DNA of 50,864 nucleotides from Candidatus Lambdaproteobacteria bacterium RIFOXYD2_FULL_56_26 (GTDB lineage Bacteria; SAR324; XYD2-FULL-50-16). The stretch spans positions 1 through 50,864 of the forward strand of contig MFNF01000008.1 of assembly GCA_001783715.1 (NCBI GenBank). The letters run 5' to 3'. Of the stretch, positions 41,706 to 50,864 are shown piece by piece (positions within the stretch are counted from its first letter, which is position 1; every line of letters starts with the position of its first letter). The notes under the pieces were generated by a model. The model worked only from the letters and a program-made list of their open reading frames with translations, had not been told where the DNA came from and searched no databases. The translations under genes were made by a program, and so were the position numbers.

Positions 41706-43579
41706 CAGGCTGGATCGATGGGCAATTCAAAGGGTTCGGGAGTCAGCCCCGGCATCGGGTCGATGGTGGAGAAATAAAACTGCATGATGTCCTTCATCAG
41801 CTTGGCCGCATTGTTGCCTGATTGTCCGTTTTCCAAGAGCAGCACTGCCGATATCTTGGGGTTGTCAAAGGGAGCGTAGCCGACAAACCAAGCATGGTTG
41901 AAGAACTTTTCATCTTCCTCCCCTCCCCCTTCGGCCCGCAATCTGGTTCGGGTTTTGTGGCTGACCACCTGGGTGGTACCGGTCTTGCCCGCCACCTTGT
42001 AGAAGTCCGATCGGGCCGAATGCCCGGTGCCGTGGGCTCCGTTGACGTTGCGGAACATCGCCTTTTGGACGATTTGCAAGGTCTTCTCCGAAATCTCCAC
42101 CTTGGTTCTGACCGGGGTAAAGACCCGGGGGGATTCCTTGTCGTAGATGTTGGCGGCGATTTGCGGCTTGACCAGATACCCGCCGTTGGCGATGACGTTG
42201 ATGTAAGAAAGCAGTTGGATTGGGGTGACCGACAAAAAGCCTTGGCCGATGGAAACCGGCAGGGTTTCCCCAGGGTACCAGGGCTCGTTGAACCGCTTTT
42301 GTTTCCATTCCCGGCTGGGGACCAGTCCACTTTTTTCGTGCAACAGGTCCACCCCGGTGAGGCTGCCCAGGCCTAAGCGGGTGGCCATTTCATGGATCTT
42401 GTCCACCCCCAGTTCCTTGCCGACCTTGTAAAAAAAGACGTTGCAGCTGTTTTCTATGGCCCCGTAAACGTTGAGCCGTCCGTGACCGGATCGGTTCCAA
42501 CAGTGGGCCTGGACGTTGCCCACCCGAAAGACCCCTTCACAGACATGTTCGGTATTCTCGTCGATCAAACCCGCTTCCAAGGCGGCGGCGGCCACCAACA
42601 TCTTGAAGGTGGAACCGGGGGAGTAGATCCCTTGGATACATTTGTTGTGCAGCACATGGTCCGGGTCGTTGATCAACTCGTTCCACATCTCGGTGGAAAG
42701 CCCCTGGGAAAACAGGTTGGCATCGTAACCGGGCAGGCTCAACATCGCCTTGACCGCACCGGTGTGGGGGTCCATCACGATGGCCGAGCCGGTGTGATCG
42801 CCCATCACCTGTTCGATCTTTTTTTGCAGCTTGGCGTTGAGGTTGAGCCGCAGGTCGTGGCCGGGGACCGGTTCGATGGAGTCCATCCGCTGGATCGTCC
42901 GGCCACCGCTGTCCACCTCCACCTGTTCCCCGCCGTCGATCCCGATCAGGACCTCGTTGTAGATTTTCTCCATCCCGTCCTGGCCGATCACCCGAGCGCT
43001 CATCAATTTGTTGTCCGGGACATCCTTGACCTGATTTTTGTTGATCTGGTTCATGTAACCGATCACATGGGCAAAGGTCTCGGGATAGGGGAAGGAGCGC
43101 CGGGGGCTGACCTCGATGCTGACCCCCACAAATTCCTCCTGGTATGAGGAAATCAGGGCCATTTGGTGCCAGGTCAGATCCTTGTAGATCATGATGGGCG
43201 TGTACTTGGATTCCTTTTTACGGGAGGCCAAGGCCTGCTCCATGATCGAAACGGGGATGTTGAGGGTCGCCGAGATCTTGGCCAAGGTGCCGGGAATGTC
43301 TTTGGTGTCTTCCCGGACCAGCATCAGGTTGTAGCTGGGGATGTTTTTGGAAAGGATCACCCCCCGCTCATCGTAGATGATCCCCCGAGGGGCGGCAACG
43401 CCGAGCAGACGGATCCGGTTGCCCAAGGAGAGTTGTTTGTATTTTTCTCCTTCCTTGATCTGCAGGTCCCAAAGCCGCCACAAGATCCCGCTGAAGGGCA
43501 CCGCCAGAGCGGTCTTGATCAGCAAGTCTCGGCGGCGGAACAGTTGGAGTTCGTCTAAACTTAGGGGTTCTTCTTTCAA
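41705..43579 (-). CDS. mrdA: Penicillin-binding protein 2 (elongasome transpeptidase)
   Basis: PBP2 crosslinks peptidoglycan during side-wall growth under MreB guidance. The 624-residue protein has one N-terminal transmembrane helix (TALAVPFSGILWRLWDL), a pedestal domain starting near VAAPRGIIYDERG, and a transpeptidase domain. Its active-site motifs are SxxK in SPGSTFKM (Ser323), SxN in ENSCNVFFY, and KTGTTQ near residue 535. RRSFPYPETFAHVIGYMNQ is characteristic of PBP2. It overlaps mreD by four bases. RodA, its usual polymerase partner, is not encoded beside it. Confidence 0.96.
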   Translation of the reverse strand: MKEEPLSLDELQLFRRRDLLIKTALAVPFSGILWRLWDLQIKEGEKYKQLSLGNRIRLLGVAAPRGIIYDERGVILSKNIPSYNLMLVREDTKDIPGTLAKISATLNIPVSIMEQALASRKKESKYTPIMIYKDLTWHQMALISSYQEEFVGVSIEVSPRRSFPYPETFAHVIGYMNQINKNQVKDVPDNKLMSARVIGQDGMEKIYNEVLIGIDGGEQVEVDSGGRTIQRMDSIEPVPGHDLRLNLNAKLQKKIEQVMGDHTGSAIVMDPHTGAVKAMLSLPGYDANLFSQGLSTEMWNELINDPDHVLHNKCIQGIYSPGSTFKMLVAAAALEAGLIDENTEHVCEGVFRVGNVQAHCWNRSGHGRLNVYGAIENSCNVFFYKVGKELGVDKIHEMATRLGLGSLTGVDLLHEKSGLVPSREWKQKRFNEPWYPGETLPVSIGQGFLSVTPIQLLSYINVIANGGYLVKPQIAANIYDKESPRVFTPVRTKVEISEKTLQIVQKAMFRNVNGAHGTGHSARSDFYKVAGKTGTTQVVSHKTRTRLRAEGGGEEDEKFFNHAWFVGYAPFDNPKISAVLLLENGQSGNNAAKLMKDIMQFYFSTIDPMPGLTPEPFELPIDPA

Positions 43580-44082
43580 AACTTCCTCAAGGAGAGGCGG
43601 ATTTGGAAGAGGTCCTCCAGCCGCAACAAAAGCAGGTACATCGGCACCGAAAGGACCCCCAGCGGGATGGCATCCCGGCCCAAGAGGTCTTTGAGCCAGC
43701 TCAGCTGGAACCGATGTTCCCCCAGCAGGAGGTACAAGAGAATGTAAATCAATCCGTTGCAGGCAAGAGAGAAAAAAGCCACCACCACCGGCAGAAACAA
43801 AACTCCGTCCTGGAACATCTTAAGCCCATACCAGCGCAGAGGGAAAGAAAGCAATAAAAAGGAGACCCCATACACCCCAAAGGGAGCGGAGCTGTAGCAG
43901 TCCGCCAACAGCCCAAAGCCTACGGCCAAAAAATGACCTTCAGGACCGCGCCAGTGGAGTACCAACAGGATGGCGCTCAACAAAAAGAGGTTAGGGCCGA
44001 ACCAAGTCAACATCCCCAGGAGGTACAGTTCCCCCCAGAGGCTCAAGCCGGCAAAGGTGAGGCCTACGATGACCGGTCCCAT
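43576..44082 (-). CDS. mreD: Rod shape-determining protein MreD
   Basis: MreD is the small integral-membrane component of the elongasome. The 168-residue protein has about five transmembrane helices and the family segment GFGLLADCYSSAPFGVYGVSFL in its centre. It follows mreC with a one-base overlap and precedes mrdA with a four-base overlap, so the operon is tightly coupled. The length is normal. Confidence 0.92.
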   Translation of the reverse strand: MGPVIVGLTFAGLSLWGELYLLGMLTWFGPNLFLLSAILLVLHWRGPEGHFLAVGFGLLADCYSSAPFGVYGVSFLLLSFPLRWYGLKMFQDGVLFLPVVVAFFSLACNGLIYILLYLLLGEHRFQLSWLKDLLGRDAIPLGVLSVPMYLLLLRLEDLFQIRLSLRKF

Positions 44083-44930
44083 CAGTCGGTGAACAAAGGA
44101 GGTTCCGGGTTGCCCTTGGCCCGCAGGATCACCGCCACTTCCTCGATCCGGTTCAGGTCCACATAGGGGGTGAGGGTGAGGGTCTGGAAAAGGCCAAATT
44201 CCTTTTTTTCGATCCCCGAGACAGTGCCCACCCGAAACCCTTTGGGATAAATCCCCGAAAGGCCGGAGCTGATCACCATATCCCCCTTTTCGATGACCAT
44301 ACGCCGTGGAAAATGCAGGATCTTCAGGCCCCCTTCCAGGTTCCCTTCCACCATAGCCTTGGCCCGGGTTTCCTGGACCAAAACCGGGAACTGGCTGTTG
44401 GGGTCGGTGATCAGCTGGACTACCGACTCAAAGGGGGTGACCGACTGGATCTTGCCGACCACTCCGTCGGGGGTCACCACCGCAAAATTCTTTTTGATCC
44501 CGTACCTGCTGCCCTTGTTGAGCACCAAAAGCCGAGAAAATCCCCGTTCCACCTCTCCGACCACTTCGGCAAAAACCTTTTCGTCTTGGTTCTCCGCAGC
44601 AAATTGGAGCAGTTGTTTTTGACGTTCGTAGGCAAAGACGATTTCCTGGTGGTGGGCCACCTGTTCGGTCAGCTCCCGGAGTTTCGCCTTGAGGGCTTCG
44701 TTCTCGCTCCTGGCATTCACCAGCCAGACATAGCCCAGCCACAGGTTCTTGACCCCCTCGCCGACCGAATGGGTAACGCTCAAAAGAGGGTGGGTCAGGG
44801 TTTGGATAGCGTAGGAAAACCAGTTCTCATTCCTTCTGCTTTCCACTTGCCCCAACAAAGAAAGCATCAGAACCGCCAGGATCAAGCCGATGGAGATACG
44901 AAAGCGGTACCGTTTGAGGAAATTGAACAT
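44082..44930 (-). CDS. mreC: Rod shape-determining protein MreC
   Basis: MreC links cytoplasmic MreB to periplasmic cell-wall enzymes. The 282-residue protein has a short cytoplasmic N-terminus, one transmembrane helix (ISIGLILAVLMLSLLG), a coiled-coil stretch with NARSENEALKAKLRELTEQV, and a beta-rich periplasmic domain with LVLNKGSRYGIKKN, GVVGKIQSVTP and VISSGLSGIYPKGFRVG. All are family landmarks. It starts 12 bases after the mreB stop. Confidence 0.95.
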   Translation of the reverse strand: MFNFLKRYRFRISIGLILAVLMLSLLGQVESRRNENWFSYAIQTLTHPLLSVTHSVGEGVKNLWLGYVWLVNARSENEALKAKLRELTEQVAHHQEIVFAYERQKQLLQFAAENQDEKVFAEVVGEVERGFSRLLVLNKGSRYGIKKNFAVVTPDGVVGKIQSVTPFESVVQLITDPNSQFPVLVQETRAKAMVEGNLEGGLKILHFPRRMVIEKGDMVISSGLSGIYPKGFRVGTVSGIEKKEFGLFQTLTLTPYVDLNRIEEVAVILRAKGNPEPPLFTD

Positions 44931-44942
44931 CGCTTTTGGGGC

Positions 44943-46069
<1,127 letters not shown>

Positions 46070-46110
46070 CTGGCTCAAGAAAAAAAACCTTCCCTAGCCT
46101 GCTCTTGGAG

Positions 46111-46134
46111 CGTAAGGTTTTACCCAACCTTACG
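46111..46134. repeat. Perfect 9-bp inverted repeat between mreB and the SNF2 gene
   Basis: CGTAAGGTT (46111-46119) and AACCTTACG (46126-46134) are exact complements around a six-base centre. No T-tract follows on either strand, so it is not an obvious terminator. It lies between the two divergent promoter candidates and may be an operator. Confidence 0.6.
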
Positions 46135-46153
46135 ACAACCCTGCAAAAAGCCC

Positions 46154-46184
46154 TTGCAAAAGAGTCAAGACCGTAGTTTATAAT
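46154..46184 (+). promoter_or_regulatory. Candidate promoter of the SNF2-greA unit
   Basis: TATAAT at 46179-46184 is a perfect -10 box. TTGCAA at 46154-46159 is a 4/6 -35 match at a long 19-base spacing. Initiation near 46191 would place the GTG at 46268 as a suitable start and leave almost no leader for the in-frame TTG at 46196. Confidence 0.45.
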
Positions 46185-46267
46185 GCAACGTCTCCTTGGA
46201 AGGGCAGAAGGTTTGTTCGGCCCCTAGTCTAAGGCTCCTGTTTCCTTTCACTCGACAATACGGTGCC

Positions 46268-49200
46268 GTGAGTCTGCTTCCTTCTTCTCACCCGGTAGTG
46301 CAAGCACTCAAACGGGCCAAAAATATCTCCAAGGACCTGCAAAAGGAATTTTTGCAGTTCCTTAAAGACTATGAAGACTGGGAAGCCCAAGCTTTGTACT
46401 TGGTCGAGGACAAGGGCACCCCCATTGAACAGGTGATCCACGACCTTTTGGGCGTAGCGATCAAAGACCAGGGGGACTGGAAAAAACCCTCCTTTACCCC
46501 CACCTTTGAAGACCCGGCCTTCGACCAAGTCATCCCCCCTCCCCCCGAGCCGGGCAAAGGGGGTTACACCGTCCAGGACTACCCCCAGTTTGGCTTCAAA
46601 GACTGGAAACAGGAACATGGTTTTGACACGGTCCCCGTCGAGGTGGGGGACATCCACACTATCATCCGTTTTTACCCGGTCTTCACCCCGGAGCGGGAGG
46701 AAAAGTTTCTTTGGTGCTTTAATCGCTCCCGGTATGGAATCCGAGGCTGGGGCAACGAAAAGCCGATCAAGTCGATTTCCAAGTCGCTACTGGATAACAA
46801 CAACAACCCCGGTTGGGTGGTCAAAACCTTCCTGGACGAAAACCGACTGCTCACCGATGCCGAGCACCGTTTGCGAGAGGCAGGGGAAGAAATCCCCAAT
46901 CCCCTGGTCTTGTCCTCTAGGGACACGCACGGAGCCCTATTTTTGCTCTTGGGCCACCCCTTCTTGTATTTCGGGGACTCTACCACGCCGATCCGCAATT
47001 CCTTTTTGCCGGTCCATTTTGATGTCCAGATTTACGAACTGAACAACCACCGCATCCTGTCCGGGGTGTTTTTTGAGTATGACGAGGAGGGCAACAAGCT
47101 GCCCATTGAAGCCGACGACTTTGCCGAAGAAGGGATCATGCTCTTTGGGCTACCCAAGGCGGTGATCTACAAAAACCGGTACCACGAAATCTACCCCACT
47201 TCGGTCCCGGCCAAAATGATCCGGGACTCCTTTAAAGGGATCCTGATTCCCCACGACGAATGGGTCGATTTTGTGGACACCTGGACCGAATGGTACCCGG
47301 ACATCACCTTCACCTACGCCGACTCCGCCCAAAGCCCCAACTTTGTGGCCCGGAACATCAAAAGTTGGCAGTTTTGGCTCAGCAAGCCCGAAGTCAAGGT
47401 GGACCTTTTTGCCCAAGAAGAAGACATCATCAAAATCCACCTCCATGAGGAAACCCGCCATTTTAACACCAACAAAATGGCCCTCACCCTCTCCCCAAAT
47501 TTTGACGGGGTAAACTGCAAGCTGATCAACCCGGCGATGAGCCCCAAAGCGGCCAAGTTGATGCAGGTGATCCGAGCGATCTACCGCACCAAAATGACCG
47601 ACGGCTACTACACCGTTGAGCGCCACGGAGCCAGTCAGGTATTGATTCTGGCTGAGGAGTACCCTTACGCCTACTCCTACACCGGCGAACACATGGTCAG
47701 CCCTGAAAAGCTCGACTTTAGGGTAACCGTGACCCGCAACCCGGAGAATGAGAACCAGTACCTGCTCAAAGGGGAAATTGGCCGGTGGATTGAAAAAAAG
47801 AAAAAACGGGATTTTGCTCAGGTCCAAAAAAAGGACGGAATCATGCCCAAGGCGGTGGGCATGGTCCCGGCCTTCTTACTGCAAGAGGGGCGATTCATGC
47901 GCACTGGCTCGATGCTTTCGGGCCGATTGATCAACGACACCATGGCCGGAGTGATCGTTGAAGAAAGCGAAATCAGCGATTTTTACGCCGCCGCCCTGCC
48001 CTACCTCAAGCAGCGGAACATCGAAATTTATGACCCCCAAGGGGTACTGCGGGTCTCGGCTCTGTTCAATTACAAGCTCCACGGCAAGGTCACCATCTGG
48101 GAGGTCAAGGGTGTCTTGATGGGCCGGATGGAGACGGTCATGCTCACCGGCATCGGGGAGTTGGCTTACCCCTTTACCCTCAACGCCGATGAATTCGAGC
48201 AGACCCTAGACAAAAAGACCTACAAGGTCCCCAAGGACTTCGCCCAAGAGCAGGCGCTACGAGAAGAGCTGTACGCCACCGGCTGGGTGGACGAAGGGGA
48301 ATCGGAATACTCCATGCGGGAAGACATGGCCATGGTCTTTGTGCTGGAGGTCCTGCCCAACAAGAATCAGGATTCTAGGATCACCTACTACGGTGGCACC
48401 AAGCTCAAGCGGTGGAAAACCAAAAAACTGGTCCCCGAAATCAGCACCAGCATCAAATCGGGGATCGATTGGTTTGACGTGGAAGTGCAGGTGAAGGTGG
48501 ACGGCCAACTCTTTGACCTGCGCCAATTGGTCAAGATGTGGAAGAACAACGAAGAGGCGGTGGAACTCAAGACCGGCGACGGGATTGCGGTCATCGACAA
48601 CGCCTGGATCGAGAAGTTTGCCCCGATCTTGAACCGCCTGATCCAGACCACCCGCAAAAAAGGCAAAGACAAGGGCAAGGGGACCGAGGAACTGATCCTA
48701 GAAACCATGGAGAAGGCCAACCTCCAGGTGGACAAGTACCAAGTGGGGCTTTTGGCGGAGTTGGAGTCCATCGCCACCCACCTGGACCACGATGAGGAGT
48801 GGGAGCAGATCCAACAAAAGCTCTCCAACTTCAAGGGCATCCGCAACCAACGGATCCCCAAAGAGGTCATGGCCACCTTGCGGGACTACCAAAAAGAAGG
48901 GGTCAATTGGCTGTGTTTCCTTTATGAATACGGCTTTGGAGGCATCTTGGCCGACGACATGGGGTTGGGAAAAACCCTACAAACCTTGGCCTTTTTGGCG
49001 ATTCTAAAAAAGCGGTCCAAAAGCAAAAAGCCCAGTTTGGTCATCGCTCCGACCAGCGTGGTGACCAACTGGATGGCCGAGGTGCGCAAATTCGTCCCCC
49101 ACTTTAACGCCGTGCTGCTGCACGGCCAAAAGCGCAAGGCACTCTTTGACGATGCCGAAAAAGCGGACTTGGTGATCACCACCTACGGCTTGCTGCAACG

Positions 49201-50275
49201 GGACCTGGACTGGCTGACTTCCCAAGAGTTCCATGTGACCATTTTGGACGAAGCCCAAAACATCAAGAACGCCCGGAGCAAAACCAGCCAGGCGGTGATG
49301 TTGCTCAAAAGCGAGCGGCGGCTGACCTTAACCGGTACGCCGATCGAAAACAGCGTGATGGAGCTTTGGAGCCAATTTAACTTCCTGATGCCCGGCTTTT
49401 TTGGGCCGCTCAAGGAATTTGAACGGGACTTTGTTAAACCCAAAAAAGACGGCGGCAAAAAGAAACGCACCGACCACGGCCTCCTGCGGCGGCAGACCAA
49501 GCCCTTTATCCTGCGAAGGCTCAAGCAGAACGTGGCCAAAGAACTGCCGCCCAAAACCCAGCAGACCTTGTACTGCGAAATGGGCGAGCAGCAAAAGAAG
49601 CTTTACCATTCGGTCATGGAAGTGGTGCGCCAGCAGGTCAAGGAACGGATCAACGCCGGTGGGGTCAAGGGAGCCAAGATCGCTATCTTTGATGCCCTCT
49701 TGAAGCTGCGCCAAATCTGCTGCGACCCAAGACTCAGCCCCCTGGCCGGACCCAATCCGCCCATTTCCGCCAAGTACCGGTTGTTCATGGAAACCTTGAC
49801 GGAAATCGTGGGAGAAGGCCACCGTGTCTTGGTGTTCAGCCAATTCGTCAAGATGCTCAACCTGATGCATGAAGACCTGGAACGGGAGGGGATTCCTTAC
49901 CTGCAACTGGACGGAACCACCAAAAACCGGGAAGAATTGGTCAACCGGTTCCAGCAAAGTGACGAGTACCCGGTCTTTTTGATCAGCCTCAAGGCGGGCG
50001 GCACCGGGATCAACCTGACCGCTGCGGACTACGTGATCCATTACGACCCCTGGTGGAACCCCGCCGCCGAGGCACAGGCGACCGACCGGGCCTACCGGAT
50101 CGGTCAAAAGAACCACCTGTTTGTGTACAAGTTGATCACCCGCAACTCGATTGAAGAGAAGATCCTTGACCTACAAGAAAAGAAACAGGCTTTGGCCGAC
50201 AACATTGTGGGCAATTCCGACTCTCTTGAAGAGATGCTCAACATTGACGACCTGAACGATCTTTTCGCCCTTTAA
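46268..50275 (+). CDS. Very large SNF2-family helicase-like ATPase
   Basis: SNF2 enzymes translocate on double-stranded DNA using ATP. The 1335-residue protein has its helicase core in the last third: Walker A in ADDMGLGKTLQTL (about residue 895), motif Ia IAPTSVVTNW, the DEAQ box DEAQNIKN (about 993), LTGTPIENSVMELWSQF, VLVFSQFVKML, and motif VI QATDRAYRIGQ (about 1270). The first 870 residues match no family I recognise and show no zinc-binding SWIM motif. No restriction or methylase gene is near. The start is uncertain: GTG at 46268 fits the promoter, and TTG at 46196 is the alternative. Confidence 0.9.
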   Translation: MSLLPSSHPVVQALKRAKNISKDLQKEFLQFLKDYEDWEAQALYLVEDKGTPIEQVIHDLLGVAIKDQGDWKKPSFTPTFEDPAFDQVIPPPPEPGKGGYTVQDYPQFGFKDWKQEHGFDTVPVEVGDIHTIIRFYPVFTPEREEKFLWCFNRSRYGIRGWGNEKPIKSISKSLLDNNNNPGWVVKTFLDENRLLTDAEHRLREAGEEIPNPLVLSSRDTHGALFLLLGHPFLYFGDSTTPIRNSFLPVHFDVQIYELNNHRILSGVFFEYDEEGNKLPIEADDFAEEGIMLFGLPKAVIYKNRYHEIYPTSVPAKMIRDSFKGILIPHDEWVDFVDTWTEWYPDITFTYADSAQSPNFVARNIKSWQFWLSKPEVKVDLFAQEEDIIKIHLHEETRHFNTNKMALTLSPNFDGVNCKLINPAMSPKAAKLMQVIRAIYRTKMTDGYYTVERHGASQVLILAEEYPYAYSYTGEHMVSPEKLDFRVTVTRNPENENQYLLKGEIGRWIEKKKKRDFAQVQKKDGIMPKAVGMVPAFLLQEGRFMRTGSMLSGRLINDTMAGVIVEESEISDFYAAALPYLKQRNIEIYDPQGVLRVSALFNYKLHGKVTIWEVKGVLMGRMETVMLTGIGELAYPFTLNADEFEQTLDKKTYKVPKDFAQEQALREELYATGWVDEGESEYSMREDMAMVFVLEVLPNKNQDSRITYYGGTKLKRWKTKKLVPEISTSIKSGIDWFDVEVQVKVDGQLFDLRQLVKMWKNNEEAVELKTGDGIAVIDNAWIEKFAPILNRLIQTTRKKGKDKGKGTEELILETMEKANLQVDKYQVGLLAELESIATHLDHDEEWEQIQQKLSNFKGIRNQRIPKEVMATLRDYQKEGVNWLCFLYEYGFGGILADDMGLGKTLQTLAFLAILKKRSKSKKPSLVIAPTSVVTNWMAEVRKFVPHFNAVLLHGQKRKALFDDAEKADLVITTYGLLQRDLDWLTSQEFHVTILDEAQNIKNARSKTSQAVMLLKSERRLTLTGTPIENSVMELWSQFNFLMPGFFGPLKEFERDFVKPKKDGGKKKRTDHGLLRRQTKPFILRRLKQNVAKELPPKTQQTLYCEMGEQQKKLYHSVMEVVRQQVKERINAGGVKGAKIAIFDALLKLRQICCDPRLSPLAGPNPPISAKYRLFMETLTEIVGEGHRVLVFSQFVKMLNLMHEDLEREGIPYLQLDGTTKNREELVNRFQQSDEYPVFLISLKAGGTGINLTAADYVIHYDPWWNPAAEAQATDRAYRIGQKNHLFVYKLITRNSIEEKILDLQEKKQALADNIVGNSDSLEEMLNIDDLNDLFAL

Positions 50276-50300
50276 ACCCCTTAGAGCCCCTTTTGCGCCC

Positions 50301-50777
50301 ATGGACGACAAGCAACCGATAACCGCCGAAGGTTACAAAAAAATCCAAGAAGAGCACCAACAGCTGATCCGGGTCGAACGGCCCAAGATCATTGAGGCCA
50401 TTGAGGTGGCCAGGGCTCACGGGGACCTGAAGGAAAACGCCGAATACCACGCCGCCCGGGAGAAACAAAGCTTCGTGGAAGGCCGCATCCAAAGGCTCAA
50501 CCACATCATCGCCAATTCCAACATCATCGACCTTTCCAAACAAGAAGGGGTCAAACAGGTCCGCTTCGGTGCCAAAGTCACCTACAAGGACCTCGACACC
50601 GAAGAGGAAACCACTTGGCAGATCGTTGGGGAAGAAGAGGCGGACATCAAGGAACGAAAGATCTCCCTCAAAAGCCCCATCGCCCAAGCCCTGATGGGCA
50701 GAACCGAAGGCGACGAAGTCACGCTGCGGGTCCCCAAGGGCAACATTGAGGTGGAACTGGTGAAGGTGGGGTATTAG
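50301..50777 (+). CDS. greA: Transcription elongation factor GreA
   Basis: GreA stimulates transcript cleavage in backtracked RNA polymerase. The 158-residue protein has the N-terminal coiled coil whose tip carries the acidic residues in ARAHGDLKENAEYHAARE (Asp and Glu reaching the active site), and the C-terminal FKBP-like domain with RFGAKVTY, SPIAQALMGRTEGDEV and a final VELVKVGY. It begins 25 bases after the SNF2 stop and is probably co-transcribed with it. The last 87 bases of the window contain no recognisable feature. Confidence 0.97.
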   Translation: MDDKQPITAEGYKKIQEEHQQLIRVERPKIIEAIEVARAHGDLKENAEYHAAREKQSFVEGRIQRLNHIIANSNIIDLSKQEGVKQVRFGAKVTYKDLDTEEETTWQIVGEEEADIKERKISLKSPIAQALMGRTEGDEVTLRVPKGNIEVELVKVGY

Positions 50778-50864
50778 ATAGTGTAGTCACGAGATTGTGG
50801 CCCAAAGAAAAATGCACCTGATATGAATTGCCGCCAAGAAGGAATTCGCGTTTTTCGTGTATCT

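Overview
The window is a gene-dense stretch of a GC-rich Gram-negative chromosome. The envelope genes (heptose epimerase HldD, LolA-like carrier, a lipoprotein, two predicted outer-membrane barrels, MreBCD/PBP2) show a diderm with LPS. A CheZ-type phosphatase and a sigma-54 activator point to a proteobacterium or a neighbouring lineage. I cannot place it more precisely; a deltaproteobacterial or SAR324-like origin is only a guess. No rRNA, tRNA, CRISPR array, insertion sequence or integrase was recognised.

Layout. 1-1.2 kb: the end of hisH overlapping hisF. 1.3-4.7 kb (minus): a thiamine-binding-type protein, hldD, a small membrane protein and a sigma-54 activator, divergent from ftsY (4.8 kb). 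6-9.4 kb (minus): rsgA, an LTA-synthase-type sulfatase and a small membrane protein resembling a detached sulfatase C-terminus. 9.5-11.8 kb (plus): a eukaryote-type hisA, trmL, a YciO/TsaC protein and an SCP2 protein. 12.4-15.1 kb (plus): pgk-tpiA-secG and a YqfO-like gene. 15.1-18.3 kb (minus): a zinc-ribbon membrane protein followed by ktrB-ktrA potassium uptake. 18.6-22.4 kb (plus): two secreted proteins and a long CheZ. 22.7-23.4 kb: a tandem Arr (rifampin ADP-ribosyltransferase) protein. 23.6-24.2 kb (minus): a secreted protein with an exact 50-residue threefold cysteine repeat.

24.3-34.7 kb (minus) is the main accessory region. It is an aryl-polyene-like lipid operon: chain-length-factor-like protein, acyl carrier protein, AMP-ligase/hotdog fusion, glycosyltransferase/acyltransferase fusion, NodB deacetylase, MIO aromatic ammonia-lyase, LolA-like carrier, MMPL exporter and a c-type-haem DUF3365 protein. 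A plausible scheme is that the lyase makes an aryl starter, the ligase loads it on the carrier protein, the GT2/acyltransferase/deacetylase trio builds a sugar-lipid head group, and the exporter and carrier move the product to the outer membrane. No catalytic ketosynthase, ketoreductase or stand-alone dehydratase is present, so elongation would need genes elsewhere. Divergent from it (34.8-37.3 kb, plus) are an Omp85-type barrel, a lipoprotein and a pirin.

37.3-40.1 kb (minus): an AT-richer secreted-protein gene bracketed by two related hairpin terminators, then typA. 40.1-46.0 kb (minus): the elongasome operon mreB-mreC-mreD-mrdA-maf ending in an outer-membrane-like protein, with no rodA. 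46.2-50.8 kb (plus): a very large SNF2 helicase and greA. Most gene pairs overlap by 1-4 bases, showing extensive translational coupling.
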